Assembly: GCA_023384355.1 (NCBI GenBank)
Contig: JAHDWL010000011.1
Span: 1-64,000 of the forward strand
Reading direction: 5' to 3'
Length of the DNA: 64,000 nt
Source: Anaerolineae bacterium
GTDB taxonomy: Bacteria > Chloroflexota > Anaerolineae > Promineifilales > Promineifilaceae
This document shows positions 42,996 to 51,152 of this stretch, piece by piece (the first letter of the stretch is position 1; each line of letters opens with the position of its first letter). The notes under the pieces are model-generated. The model saw only the letters and a list, made by a program, of their open reading frames with translations, did no database searches and was not told the DNA's origin. The position numbers and the translations under genes are program-made.

Positions 42996-45262
42996 TGACC
43001 GCGCCCGAACTGCGCGTCTTCGGCATCCGCCACCACGGGCCGGGGACGTCACGCGCCCTGCTGGCCGCCCTCGCCGGGTTCGAGCCGGATTGCGTGCTGG
43101 TCGAGGGGCCGCCCGACGCCGACGACCTCATCCACTGGCTGGCCCACCCGGCGCTGGTCATGCCCGTGGCCCTGCTGGTCTATCGCCCCGACGAGCTGAA
43201 ACGGGCCGTCTATTACCCGTTCGCCCGCTTCTCGCCGGAGTATCAGGCGCTGCGGTTCGCCCTGGAGCGCGGCGTCACCGCCGGGTTCATGGACCTGCCG
43301 CAGCGCCACACACTGGCCCTGGATTACACGGCGGCCATGCCGCCGCCCGGCGTTTTCCAGGAAGTCGCCGCGGCCGCCGGCCATGACGGCTACGAGGCGT
43401 GGTGGGACGCCGTCGTGGAGCAGGGCAAGGGGCACGCCGGGCTGTTTCCGGCCGTCCTCGAGCTGACCGCCGGCATGCGGCAGGCGACCGAAGAGACGGC
43501 CGCCGGCGAGACGCCCGAAGCCCGCCTGGCCCGGCAGCGCGAGGCGGCCATGCGCGCCCGCATTCGACGGGCGGCCCGCGCCGGCCATACGCGCATCGCC
43601 GCGGTCTGCGGCGCGTGGCACTCCCCGGCGCTTGTTGACGCCCATCGGACGCCGGGCGAGGCCGACGACGTGCTGCTGGCCGAACTGCCGTCCGTCGCGG
43701 TGGCCGCCACGTGGATACCGTGGACCTACGGGCGGCTGGCCCGCAGCGGCGGCTACGGCGCGGGCATCCACTCGCCGGGCTGGTACGACCACCTCTGGGC
43801 GTCGGGCGAGGCCGGGCTGTCCCCGGCGGAGATGAGCGCCGGCTGGCTGGCCGCGGCGGCCGCCCTGTTGCGCGAGGAGGGTATGGACACGTCGCCCGGT
43901 CACGTCATCGAGACGGTGCGGCTGGCCGAGGCCCTGGCGGCGATGCGCGGCCGGCCGTTCCCCGGCTTGCCGGAGATGGAGGATGCGGCCCTCAGCGCGA
44001 TGTGCGGCGGCGACGGGGAGCCGATGGCTCTCATCCGGCGGCGGCTCATCGTCGGCGAGAGGATGGGCATGGTGCCGCCCGACGTGCCCGCCGTGCCGCT
44101 GCAGCGCGACCTGTCGGCCGAGCAGGCCCGGCTGCGGCTGCGGCCGGAGCCGGAGGCGAGCGCGCTGAAGCTCGACCTGCGCAAGGAGATGCACCTGGAG
44201 CGCAGCCGCCTGCTGAATCGCCTCACGCTGCTGGATATCCCCTGGGGCACGACCGTGAAGGCCCGCGGGCTGCAGACCGGCACCTACACCGAAGTCTGGC
44301 AACTCCAGTGGACGCCCGGCCTGTCGCTGCGGGTGATTGAGGCGGCGGCGTGGGGCAACACCGTCCGCGACGCCGCCGCGGCCTGTGCAACGGATGCCGC
44401 CGCCGGGCGCGCCGAGTTGCCGGAGCTGACGGAGATGATCGACCAGATCATCATGGCCGACCTGCCGGAGGTTCTGCCGGCGATCCTGGCCCGCATCGAG
44501 GAGTTGTCGACGATGAAGCGCGACGTGCCCCACATGCTGGCCGCCCTGCCGCCGCTGGCCGACGTTGTCCGCTACGGCAGCCTGCGCCAGACGGCTGACC
44601 ACCTGCCGCTGCTGCGCCGGGTGTTCGACCGCCTGCTGACCCGCGCCTGTCTGGGGTTGCCCGGCGCGGCCACGGCCATCGACGAAGGCGCGGCGGCCGA
44701 CCTGACCGAACGTCTGTCGGCCGCGGCGACGGCCGTGCGCCTCTTTCAGGCCGAGGAAGCCACCGGGCGCTGGCAACAGGCGCTGGGCCGGCTGGCCGAC
44801 CGCGACGGCATCCATCCCAACGTCGCCGGGCGGGCGACCCGGCTGCTGCTCGACGAGGCGGCGCTGCGCCCCGACGGCGCGCTGGCCCGGCTGGAGCGAG
44901 CGCTGACGCCGGGCGGCTCGGTCGATGTCGCCCGCTACGCCGCCGACTGGCTGGACGGCTTTCTGCGCGACAGCGGCCTGCTGCTGCTCCACGACCGCGC
45001 GCTCTGGGGAGCCATCGACGGCTGGCTGACGGCTCTTGACCCGGAGCGATTCCAGGCCATCCTGCCCCTGCTGCGCCGGACGTTTGCCGCCTACCCGGAG
45101 GGCGTGCGGCAGCAGTTGCAGGATCGCCTGCGCGAGGCGGGCGGCCGCGGCGCGACGGCCGCCATTCAGATGCCCACGTTTGACCCGCGACGGGCGGCGG
45201 GGGTGTTGCCGGCGCTCGGCCGCATCCTTGGCCTTCCGGCGGCCGCGGAGGTGACGACATGA
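42995..45262 (+). CDS. DUF5682 family protein (fourth gene of MoxR-VWA operon)
   Basis: A 755-residue protein of the DUF5682 family (E. coli YehM-like). The N-terminal domain has GIRHHGPG (10-17), VLVEGPPD (34-41), FMDLPQRH and AAVCGAWHSP (about 202-211): a GxxH / E / GxxH pattern like TraB/EreA/ChaN-fold proteins, some of which are metallo-hydrolases. The remaining 500 residues are helical. The start overlaps the MoxR stop and the stop overlaps the VWA start, so the three are translated together. Enzymatic activity is inference. Confidence 0.82.
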   Translation: MTAPELRVFGIRHHGPGTSRALLAALAGFEPDCVLVEGPPDADDLIHWLAHPALVMPVALLVYRPDELKRAVYYPFARFSPEYQALRFALERGVTAGFMDLPQRHTLALDYTAAMPPPGVFQEVAAAAGHDGYEAWWDAVVEQGKGHAGLFPAVLELTAGMRQATEETAAGETPEARLARQREAAMRARIRRAARAGHTRIAAVCGAWHSPALVDAHRTPGEADDVLLAELPSVAVAATWIPWTYGRLARSGGYGAGIHSPGWYDHLWASGEAGLSPAEMSAGWLAAAAALLREEGMDTSPGHVIETVRLAEALAAMRGRPFPGLPEMEDAALSAMCGGDGEPMALIRRRLIVGERMGMVPPDVPAVPLQRDLSAEQARLRLRPEPEASALKLDLRKEMHLERSRLLNRLTLLDIPWGTTVKARGLQTGTYTEVWQLQWTPGLSLRVIEAAAWGNTVRDAAAACATDAAAGRAELPELTEMIDQIIMADLPEVLPAILARIEELSTMKRDVPHMLAALPPLADVVRYGSLRQTADHLPLLRRVFDRLLTRACLGLPGAATAIDEGAAADLTERLSAAATAVRLFQAEEATGRWQQALGRLADRDGIHPNVAGRATRLLLDEAALRPDGALARLERALTPGGSVDVARYAADWLDGFLRDSGLLLLHDRALWGAIDGWLTALDPERFQAILPLLRRTFAAYPEGVRQQLQDRLREAGGRGATAAIQMPTFDPRRAAGVLPALGRILGLPAAAEVTT

Positions 45263-46404
45263 GCGAGCGTGACGAGCGGCAGCGCCGCTGGCGTCTGGTG
45301 CTGGGCAAGGCCGAGACGCCGGAGCAGGGCGACGGCGGCGAGGGCGGCGGTGCCGGCGACTCCGGCCGGAGCCGGCCCCCGCTCTCGCCCGGCGACGAGG
45401 CGATGGACCGGGCGCTGGAGACGCTCTACGGCGACAGCCAGGAGGGAGACCTCAGCCCGTCCTCGCCCGACGTGGCCCGCTGGCTGGGCGACATCCGCAA
45501 CTACTTCCCCGACGATATGGTGCAGGTGATGCAGCGCGACGCGCTCAGCCGTCTCGACACGAAGGCGCTCGTCCAGCACCCGGAACTGCTGGCCGAGGTG
45601 GAGCCGGACGCGGCGCTGGCGGCGACGCTGCTCTCGCTGCGCAAGGTGATGCCGCCGCAAACGCAGGAGACGGCCCGCGCGGTGGTGGCCCGCGTCGTGG
45701 CCGACCTTACGAAGAAGCTCGAATTTCCCCTGCGCGAGGCGGTGAGCGGCAGCCTGAACCGGGCCGCGCGCGCCTGGCGGCCGAAGCGCGTGCAGGAGAT
45801 CGATTGGGGGCGCACCATCCGCGCTAACCTGAAGCATTACCAGCCCGAACTGGGCACCATCATCCCGGAGAAGCTCATCGGTTACGGCCGCCGCCGCGCC
45901 ACGCTGCGCGAGGTGATCCTGCTGGTGGATACGAGCGGCTCCATGGCGACCTCGGTCGTCTATTCCGGCATCGCCGCCGCCGTGCTGGCCTCGATCCCGT
46001 CGCTGAAGACACGGCTGGTGATGTTCGATACGGCCGTTGTCGACCTGACCGACCAACTGGATGACCCGGTGGAGATGCTGTTCGGGCTGCGGCTGGGCGG
46101 GGGGACGAACATCGGCCGCGCGCTGAGCTATGCCCGCGGGGCGATCACCCGCCCGCGCGATACGATCGTCATCCTCATCACCGACCTGTTTGAGGGCGGC
46201 AACCGGGAGGTGATGATGCGCGAGGTGGAAGCGTTGCGCGGCGACGGTGTGACGCTGATAACCCTGCTGGCGCTCAACGACGAGGGCGCGCCACGCTTCA
46301 ACGCGACGATCGCCCAGGAGCTGGCCGACCTCGGCCTGCCCGCCTTCGCCTGCACGCCCGGCCGGTTCGCTGAGGTGATGGCGGAGGCGTTGAATGGACA
46401 GTAG
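45259..46404 (+). CDS. VWA-domain protein (fifth gene of MoxR-VWA operon)
   Basis: A 381-residue protein. N-terminal about 215 residues are charged and helical (with a Gly/Asp/Pro-rich segment at 22-45); the C-terminal VWA domain has an intact MIDAS: DTSGSM (224-229), the Thr of GGGTNIGRAL and the Asp of VILITDLFEGG. In chelatase-type pairs the VWA subunit bridges the MoxR ATPase and the target through a bound metal. ATGA overlap with DUF5682. The last codons and stop fall in a CAGT-rich repeat array that continues into the spacer. Confidence 0.93.
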   Translation: MSERDERQRRWRLVLGKAETPEQGDGGEGGGAGDSGRSRPPLSPGDEAMDRALETLYGDSQEGDLSPSSPDVARWLGDIRNYFPDDMVQVMQRDALSRLDTKALVQHPELLAEVEPDAALAATLLSLRKVMPPQTQETARAVVARVVADLTKKLEFPLREAVSGSLNRAARAWRPKRVQEIDWGRTIRANLKHYQPELGTIIPEKLIGYGRRRATLREVILLVDTSGSMATSVVYSGIAAAVLASIPSLKTRLVMFDTAVVDLTDQLDDPVEMLFGLRLGGGTNIGRALSYARGAITRPRDTIVILITDLFEGGNREVMMREVEALRGDGVTLITLLALNDEGAPRFNATIAQELADLGLPAFACTPGRFAEVMAEALNGQ

Positions 46405-46519
46405 ATCAGTGTTCAGTGGATCAGTATTCAGTATTCAGTCTCGCACTGACCCACTGAATACTGAATACTGACCTACTGGCCTACTGACCCACTGGCCTAC
46501 TGAATACTGACCCACTGAC
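46399..46519. repeat. CAGT-N3/4 array and reverse ACTG array between convergent genes
   Basis: From 46399 the plus strand reads CAGT followed by 3-4 variable bases, repeatedly, then from 46445 the complementary ACTG-N3/4 pattern. The two halves form a stem. An identical 18-mer, CAGTATTCAGTATTCAGT, is present in a similar array at 62389-62406. Confidence 0.85.
46421..46471. terminator. 19-bp perfect stem-loop between convergent VWA and dnaJ-like genes
   Basis: 46421-46439 and 46453-46471 are exact reverse complements with a 13-base loop. It lies between the stops of two convergent operons and can fold on either strand. There is no U-run, so it is either a non-canonical bidirectional terminator or a product of repeat inversion. 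Confidence 0.6.
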
Positions 46520-47542
46520 CTACTTCTTCCGCAACTCCCGCCATTCCTGGACGACGCGCTTCTCCTCCTCGCTCAACTTCGACGGCAGTTCGACGGCGAC
46601 CGTCACATACAGATCGCCGCGTTCGTCGGGCTTGCGCAGTTTGGGCATCCCCAGCCCGTTGAGCCGGAAGACCTTTCCGTTGCGCGTGCCTTCGGGGATG
46701 GTCAGATTGACCGATTTGTCGATGGCCTGCACGCTGACCTTGCCGCCCAGCAACGCGGTGAACAGGTCGACCGGCAGCGTCATGCGCAGGTCGTCGCCGT
46801 CGCGTTCATAGACGGCATGGGGCAGCACCTCGACCTTCAGGTAGAGGTCTCCGGCGCGGCCGTCGGTCGCGCCGCCCTGGCCGCTGAGGCGCACCTTCGA
46901 GCCGGTGCGGACGCCGCGCGGTATCCTGGCGTCGACGCGCTTGCCGTTCTCCCATTGCAGGGTGCGGCTGGTGCCGTGGAACGCCTCTTCCAGCGACACC
47001 TGGATCGGGTGCTCCTGGTCGAGCATCGGCGGCGAGGCGGCCGCCCGCCCGCCGAACAGGTCATCGGCCGAGCTGAACGAGCCGCCGAAGCCGGAGCGCG
47101 CGCCGCCCGCCTGCCGGCCGCCCATGGCCCCGAACAACGTCTCGAAAAAGTCGGAGAAGCCGCCGCCGCTGCTGCGGCCGCCACCGCCGCCGAACATCTG
47201 CTCGAACTCCTCCGGCGACACGGTGCGATACTGGCCGCCCGTTTGGCTGCCGCCCGGCTGGCCGCCGCCCCACGCGCCCCAGTTGAAGTCCTGCGGCCGC
47301 CCGCCCGCGCCGGAGAACTGCTGCCACTCCGCGCCGAAGCGGTCGTATTTGGTCCGCTTGTCCTCGTCGGACAACACCTCATAGGCCTCGTTGATCTCCT
47401 TGAATTTGTCCTCGGAGGCCTTGTCACCCTTGTTCACGTCGGGGTGGTGTTTGCGGGCCAGCTTGCGATATGCCTTTTTGATTTCATCAGCGCCGGCGTC
47501 CTTCTTGACGCCCAGCGTCTTGTAATAGTCTTTGTATTCCAT
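46520..47542 (-). CDS. DnaJ-type co-chaperone (CbpA-like, no zinc finger)
   Basis: A 340-residue class B J-protein: J domain at 1-70 with HPD at 33-35 ([10 protein letters not shown]), a Gly-rich linker (about 75-165: [24 protein letters not shown]), then the two C-terminal beta substrate domains ([43 protein letters not shown]). The cysteine-rich zinc finger of DnaJ is absent, so it is CbpA-like. It stimulates DnaK ATPase and delivers clients; ClpB and Hsp20 are in the same 12-kb segment. It follows the Hsp20 gene on the same strand with a 234-base spacer. Confidence 0.93.
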   Translation of the reverse strand: MEYKDYYKTLGVKKDAGADEIKKAYRKLARKHHPDVNKGDKASEDKFKEINEAYEVLSDEDKRTKYDRFGAEWQQFSGAGGRPQDFNWGAWGGGQPGGSQTGGQYRTVSPEEFEQMFGGGGGRSSGGGFSDFFETLFGAMGGRQAGGARSGFGGSFSSADDLFGGRAAASPPMLDQEHPIQVSLEEAFHGTSRTLQWENGKRVDARIPRGVRTGSKVRLSGQGGATDGRAGDLYLKVEVLPHAVYERDGDDLRMTLPVDLFTALLGGKVSVQAIDKSVNLTIPEGTRNGKVFRLNGLGMPKLRKPDERGDLYVTVAVELPSKLSEEEKRVVQEWRELRKK

Positions 47543-47652
47543 TCAGGTTTGCATTTGTCCTGTGTGGTATAGATATTCCCGGCATTGTCCTTTACGAACC
47601 CCATCATTATGCCACAGACAGGTCAGAATTGAGTAAGAGGCAGGGAAATGAA

Positions 47653-47689
47653 GAAACAGAAGAGACAGCTCGTCTGTCTCTTCTGTTTC
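47653..47689. repeat. Perfect 16-bp stem-loop between hsp20 and dnaJ-like genes
   Basis: GAAACAGAAGAGACAG (47653-47668), 5-base loop, CTGTCTCTTCTGTTTC (47674-47689). On the minus strand it follows the Hsp20 stop by about 90 bases; only a weak T-rich tail follows. It could terminate hsp20 transcripts or separate the expression levels of the two chaperones. Confidence 0.75.
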
Positions 47690-47776
47690 CTGTAGCGAGT
47701 CGAATATTCGGCGAACCGGGAGCGGAACGGGCAAACCCGGCAGATCCCCGACGGCATCCGCGCCGGCGCGGACGGG

Positions 47777-48484
47777 TTAAACGGGTTCGACGGCCTGACC
47801 CTCGGCAAAACTCACGCTCGGCACGGTCTCAACGCGTGCCCGTTCCTCGGTGGCCTGGCCTTCGGCAAATCCGTCACCCGGCGATTGTTTGGCGGCGGGT
47901 TTCGTTTTTTGTCCTTCGGCCCAATGCTGTTGGCCGCGTTTACTCTCGGATGAGGCGACGTCGGTTGTCGCCTGCCCCTCGGCCCAGCCGTGACTGTCGC
48001 TACCGGCTTCGACCGCCGGAGTGGTATCGGTCATGTCGATCGTGCGCGAGGCGCGGCCGACGTTGATCCGGTGCAGGCGGGCGTTATCGGCTTTGGGCAA
48101 GCGAATTACCAGCTCGCCATGCTCGTATGAGGCTTCGATCCCGTCGCCGTCGACGTTTGACGGGAAGCTGATAGTCCGCGCGAAGCTGCCGTAGCGACGT
48201 TCGCGCATCATGTAGCGCTCGTTATCCTGATCCTGGCCGCCCATCGACTCGCCGCGAATAGCCAGCATGTTGTCGTTAAAGGTGATGTCCAGATCGTCGG
48301 GGTCAATTCCCGGAATCGAGGCCCGGACAACATAAGCGCCTTCCTGCTCGACGACGTCGAGGGGTAGGCTCCAGATACGGTCGGCGTCCCGGCGGAACCA
48401 ATCGCCGGGGCGATCCATCTCTTCAAAAAAGTCACTGTCCCACCAACCGGGACGAAACGGGGTCCATCGAATCAATTGCGCCAT
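47777..48484 (-). CDS. Hsp20/alpha-crystallin small heat-shock protein with repeated WAEGQ tail
   Basis: A 235-residue small heat-shock protein; typical bacterial members are about 145-160. The alpha-crystallin domain spans about 41-133 (LDVVEQEGAYVVRASIPGIDPDDLDITF...EHGELVIRLPKA) and an I-x-V anchoring motif (INV, 140-142) follows. After it comes an 85-residue disordered tail with four copies of (W/F)AEGQ(A/K) at 167-171, 188-192, 206-210 and 226-230, spaced 18-21 residues. The ATG at 48484 has GGAGG upstream; TACACT (48504-48499) is the likely -10. It prevents aggregation in an ATP-independent way. Confidence 0.9.
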   Translation of the reverse strand: MAQLIRWTPFRPGWWDSDFFEEMDRPGDWFRRDADRIWSLPLDVVEQEGAYVVRASIPGIDPDDLDITFNDNMLAIRGESMGGQDQDNERYMMRERRYGSFARTISFPSNVDGDGIEASYEHGELVIRLPKADNARLHRINVGRASRTIDMTDTTPAVEAGSDSHGWAEGQATTDVASSESKRGQQHWAEGQKTKPAAKQSPGDGFAEGQATEERARVETVPSVSFAEGQAVEPV

Positions 48485-48715
48485 GGTTGCACCTCCGAAG
48501 TGTACGCGCGGTAACGGGAGATTAGGGCGGGCGGTGTGCATTTTGCGCCAATGCCCGATCAAGCGTTATTCCGTAACAAATGGGGAGCCGGCGTCCGTTG
48601 GGGCAGGCTGGGGGTTTTTAAAAGCGGTGGTCATGCGCTGTCCCGACGCCTGTTACTCTACCAACTCTACCGTAGCGAACCAGCGTTAGAAAGGTGTTAG
48701 AACTGTCTATAAAGT

Positions 48716-48724
48716 GAGTTAGAA
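48716..48724 (+). repeat. Left target-site duplication, GAGTTAGAA
   Basis: The 9-mer GAGTTAGAA lies directly outside the left terminal repeat and is repeated exactly at 48991-48999 outside the right terminal repeat. Confidence 0.75.
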
Positions 48725-48777
48725 CAGGGTCTTTCAGTAGTCGGCTCTGATAATACAACACGGCCGTGAGGCGTAGA

Positions 48778-48839
48778 GGTCAGGCAACCGGGAGAGGTGT
48801 CGGCTGATAACCAGGGCCTCGCCTCCCGGTTGCCTGACC
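48778..48839. repeat. Hairpin family copy 1
   Basis: GGTCAGGCAACCGGGAG (48778-48794) and its exact complement (48823-48839), loop 28 bases. Same arm family as 48888-48949 and 55814-55876. Confidence 0.85.
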
Positions 48840-48887
48840 CTCCTGGGGCGTGGCCCGTGTGTTCAGGCCGGGTCAACAGCCGCGGAG

Positions 48888-48949
48888 GGTCAGGCAGCGG
48901 CGAAGGGAGGCCATTTGCTACGGCACAGGGGTTTCGCCGCTGCCTGACC
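48888..48949. repeat. Hairpin family copy 2
   Basis: GGTCAGGCAGCGGCGAA (48888-48904) and its exact complement (48933-48949). The outer nine bases match copy 1; the inner arm differs with compensating changes, so stem pairing rather than sequence is kept. Confidence 0.85.
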
Positions 48950-48990
48950 TCTACACCTTCAACCACTGGGCCGACTACTAAAAAACCCTG

Positions 48991-48999
48991 GAGTTAGAA
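48991..48999 (+). repeat. Right target-site duplication, GAGTTAGAA
   Basis: Exact copy of the 9-mer at 48716-48724, immediately outside the right terminal repeat. Confidence 0.75.
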
Positions 49000-49048
49000 C
49001 CGGGTAGGGTGGGCAGCCTTGACGCCTGTCGATAGAATGGATGGAACC

Positions 49049-51133
49049 ATGCCAATCCTCACCGCCACCGGCCTCGGTCACGCCTACGGCGCGGCCGATC
49101 TGTTCCACGACCTGTCGCCGGCCGTCGAGCCGCGCGACCGGATCGGCCTCGTCGGGCCGAACGGGGTCGGCAAGACGACGCTGCTCCTGGCCCTGGCCGG
49201 GCTGCTGGAGCCGACGAGCGGCCGCGTCGAGCGCGCCGCCGGCCTCTCCATCGGCTACCTGCGCCAGGAGGCCGTCCTCACCTTCGCCGGGCGGGAGAAC
49301 ACCGTCTACGAGGAGATGCTGACCGCCTTCGCTGCCCTGCGTCAGGAGGAAGCCGAACTCCGGGCGATGGAAGCGACCATGGCCGAGGCATATTCCGGGG
49401 AACTGCTGGCCGCCTACGGCAAGCTCCAGGAGCAGTTCGAGCGCGAGGGCGGCTACCAATACCAGAACGAGATCAAGCGCGTCCTGCTGGGGCTGGGTTT
49501 CACCCCCGACCAGTGGGACACGCCCCTGCTGAACCTGAGCGGCGGCCAGAAGACGCGGGTGTTGCTCGGCCGCCTGCTGCTGGAAAAGCCGTCGCTGCTC
49601 ATCCTCGACGAGCCGACGAACCACCTCGACATCGCCGCCGTGGAATGGCTGGAGGACACCCTTCGCCGCCGGCAGGGCGCGCTCATCATCGTCAGCCATG
49701 ACCGCTATTTCCTCGACCGGGTCGTCAACCGCGTCTGGGAGCTGACTCCGGCCGCGAGCGGCGAGCCGGCCGGGCTGGTCGCCTATCGCGGCAACTACAG
49801 CGCCTTCGTTGCCCAGCGACAGGAGGCATGGGAGCGCGCCGAGCGTCTCTACAGCGAGGAGAAGGAGCGGCTGGAGAGCGAGGCCGACTTCATCCGCCGG
49901 CACATCGCCGGCGGGCAGGCCGACATCGCCAGGGGGCGGCTGCGGCAATTGACCCGCGATCTGGCGCTCATCGACGAGATCGGGCTGCCGGCCATGGCCG
50001 AGAGCCGCCGCAACGGGCAGAGCTGGATCGAGCTGGGCGCGCGCGTGCGGACACTGACCATCAATGAGGTTGACGAGCGCATCCGCGCCCTGCGGCCGCC
50101 GGGCCACCGGCCGCCGCGCCTCAACATCCGCCTGGAGGTCACCGAGCGCGGCGCGCGGGTAGCCTTGCGGCTGAAGGACGCGACCATCGGCTATCCCGAC
50201 CGGACGTTGTTCACCGTCCGTGAGGCGAAGCTGGAGCGGGGGATGCGCGCCGCCCTCCTCGGCCCCAACGGCAGCGGCAAGAGTACCCTGCTGCGGACGA
50301 TCATCGGCGAGCTGCCGCCGCAGACCGGCGAGATCACCATCGGGGAGGGCGTGCAGCCCGGCTATTTCGCCCAGGCCCACGACCGGCTGAACCTCGGCGG
50401 GCGAGTCATCGACGAGATTTGGTCCCGCCGCGACCTGAGCGAGAGCGAGGCGCGTCGCTATTTGGCCCAATACCATTTTCGCGGCGACGACGCCTTCAAG
50501 CGCGTGGCCGATTTGAGCGGCGGCGAGCGCGGCCGGCTGGCGCTGGCGCTGCTGGGGCTGGAAGGGGCCAACCTGCTGTTGCTCGACGAGCCGACCAACC
50601 ATCTCGACATCCCCGCGCAGGAGGCGTTGCAGGAGGTGCTGGAGGAGTTCCCCGGCGCGATCCTGCTGGTCTCCCATGACCGCTACCTCGTTGACCGGCT
50701 GGCGCGGCAAATCTGGTCGCTGGAAGACGGCGAGTTGCGCGTCTATCCGGCGACCTATCAGGAGTATATCGCCGGCCGCGATGGCCTGCCGCCGCCGGAA
50801 GCCCCGGCAGCGCCGGAAATGCCTGCCGAGCGGCCGCCGCAGGAACCGGAGGCGGCTGCCGTGCAGCCCGACGCCCCGCAGCCCGACGCCCCGCAGCAGA
50901 CCACGCCGCGACCGGGCTGGAGCCGCAACGCCCGGCGACGGGACGAGCGGAGACGGCGGCAGGTGGAAGAATCGATGGAGGATGTGGAATACTGGCTGGC
51001 CCAGGCGACCGAGGCGCTGGAGGCGGCGCGGGTCGCGAACGACGAAAGTGAAATCATGGTGCTCGAAGCCGAACTGGCCGAGGCGCGCGAGCAACTCGAC
51101 GCGCTGCTGGCCGAATGGGAGCTGCTGGCCTGA
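49049..51133 (+). CDS. ABC-F family ATPase
   Basis: A 694-residue soluble protein with two ABC domains: Walker A GPNGVGKTT (about 36-44) with signature LSGGQ and LLILDEPTNHLD, and GPNGSGKST (about 405-413) with LSGGERGRLAL and LLLLDEPTNHLD. A charged linker of about 90 residues (EAWERAERLYSEEKERLESEADFIRR) is the P-site tRNA-interaction motif region, and a C-terminal coiled coil (about 645-690) follows an Ala/Pro/Gln-rich stretch. ABC-F proteins act on ribosomes, in translation-quality control or antibiotic resistance. No membrane domain is adjacent. The MITE-like element lies within its upstream region. Confidence 0.93.
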   Translation: MPILTATGLGHAYGAADLFHDLSPAVEPRDRIGLVGPNGVGKTTLLLALAGLLEPTSGRVERAAGLSIGYLRQEAVLTFAGRENTVYEEMLTAFAALRQEEAELRAMEATMAEAYSGELLAAYGKLQEQFEREGGYQYQNEIKRVLLGLGFTPDQWDTPLLNLSGGQKTRVLLGRLLLEKPSLLILDEPTNHLDIAAVEWLEDTLRRRQGALIIVSHDRYFLDRVVNRVWELTPAASGEPAGLVAYRGNYSAFVAQRQEAWERAERLYSEEKERLESEADFIRRHIAGGQADIARGRLRQLTRDLALIDEIGLPAMAESRRNGQSWIELGARVRTLTINEVDERIRALRPPGHRPPRLNIRLEVTERGARVALRLKDATIGYPDRTLFTVREAKLERGMRAALLGPNGSGKSTLLRTIIGELPPQTGEITIGEGVQPGYFAQAHDRLNLGGRVIDEIWSRRDLSESEARRYLAQYHFRGDDAFKRVADLSGGERGRLALALLGLEGANLLLLDEPTNHLDIPAQEALQEVLEEFPGAILLVSHDRYLVDRLARQIWSLEDGELRVYPATYQEYIAGRDGLPPPEAPAAPEMPAERPPQEPEAAAVQPDAPQPDAPQQTTPRPGWSRNARRRDERRRRQVEESMEDVEYWLAQATEALEAARVANDESEIMVLEAELAEAREQLDALLAEWELLA

Positions 51134-51152
51134 GCGCCCGCGACAGGAGTTT

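Larger units (their letters stand above)
48725..48990 (+). mobile_element. MITE-like element, 266 bp, with nested palindromes
   Basis: Terminal inverted repeats of 20 bp, CAGGGTCTTTCAGTAGTCGG (48725-48744) and its complement at 48971-48990, with two mismatches, flanked by a 9-bp direct repeat. Inside are two long hairpins (48778-48839 and 48888-48949) sharing the outer arm GGTCAGGCA/TGCCTGACC; the pair is itself arranged symmetrically, with GTAGAGGTC near 48773 matched by GACCTCTAC near 48945. No coding frame. A transposase-dependent element mobilised in trans is the simplest reading. Confidence 0.7.
48485..49048. other. 564-bp intergenic region (no gene) with MITE-like element
   Basis: No credible coding frame. 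It contains the hsp20 -10 (48499-48504), three direct copies of GTTAGAA (48685, 48696, 48718), the MITE-like element (48725-48990) and TAGAAT (49033-49038) 10 bases before the ABC-F start. Confidence 0.75.

Noticed and set aside
46399-46519. CRISPR-like array
   Set aside because: Units are 7-8 bases and degenerate, without 20-40 base spacers; they are short tandem repeats.
48630-48690. tRNA-like D-arm string on the minus strand (GGTAGAGTTGGTAGAGTAAC)
   Set aside because: There is no matching acceptor stem, anticodon arm or T arm within 80 bases, so a tRNA gene is not supported.
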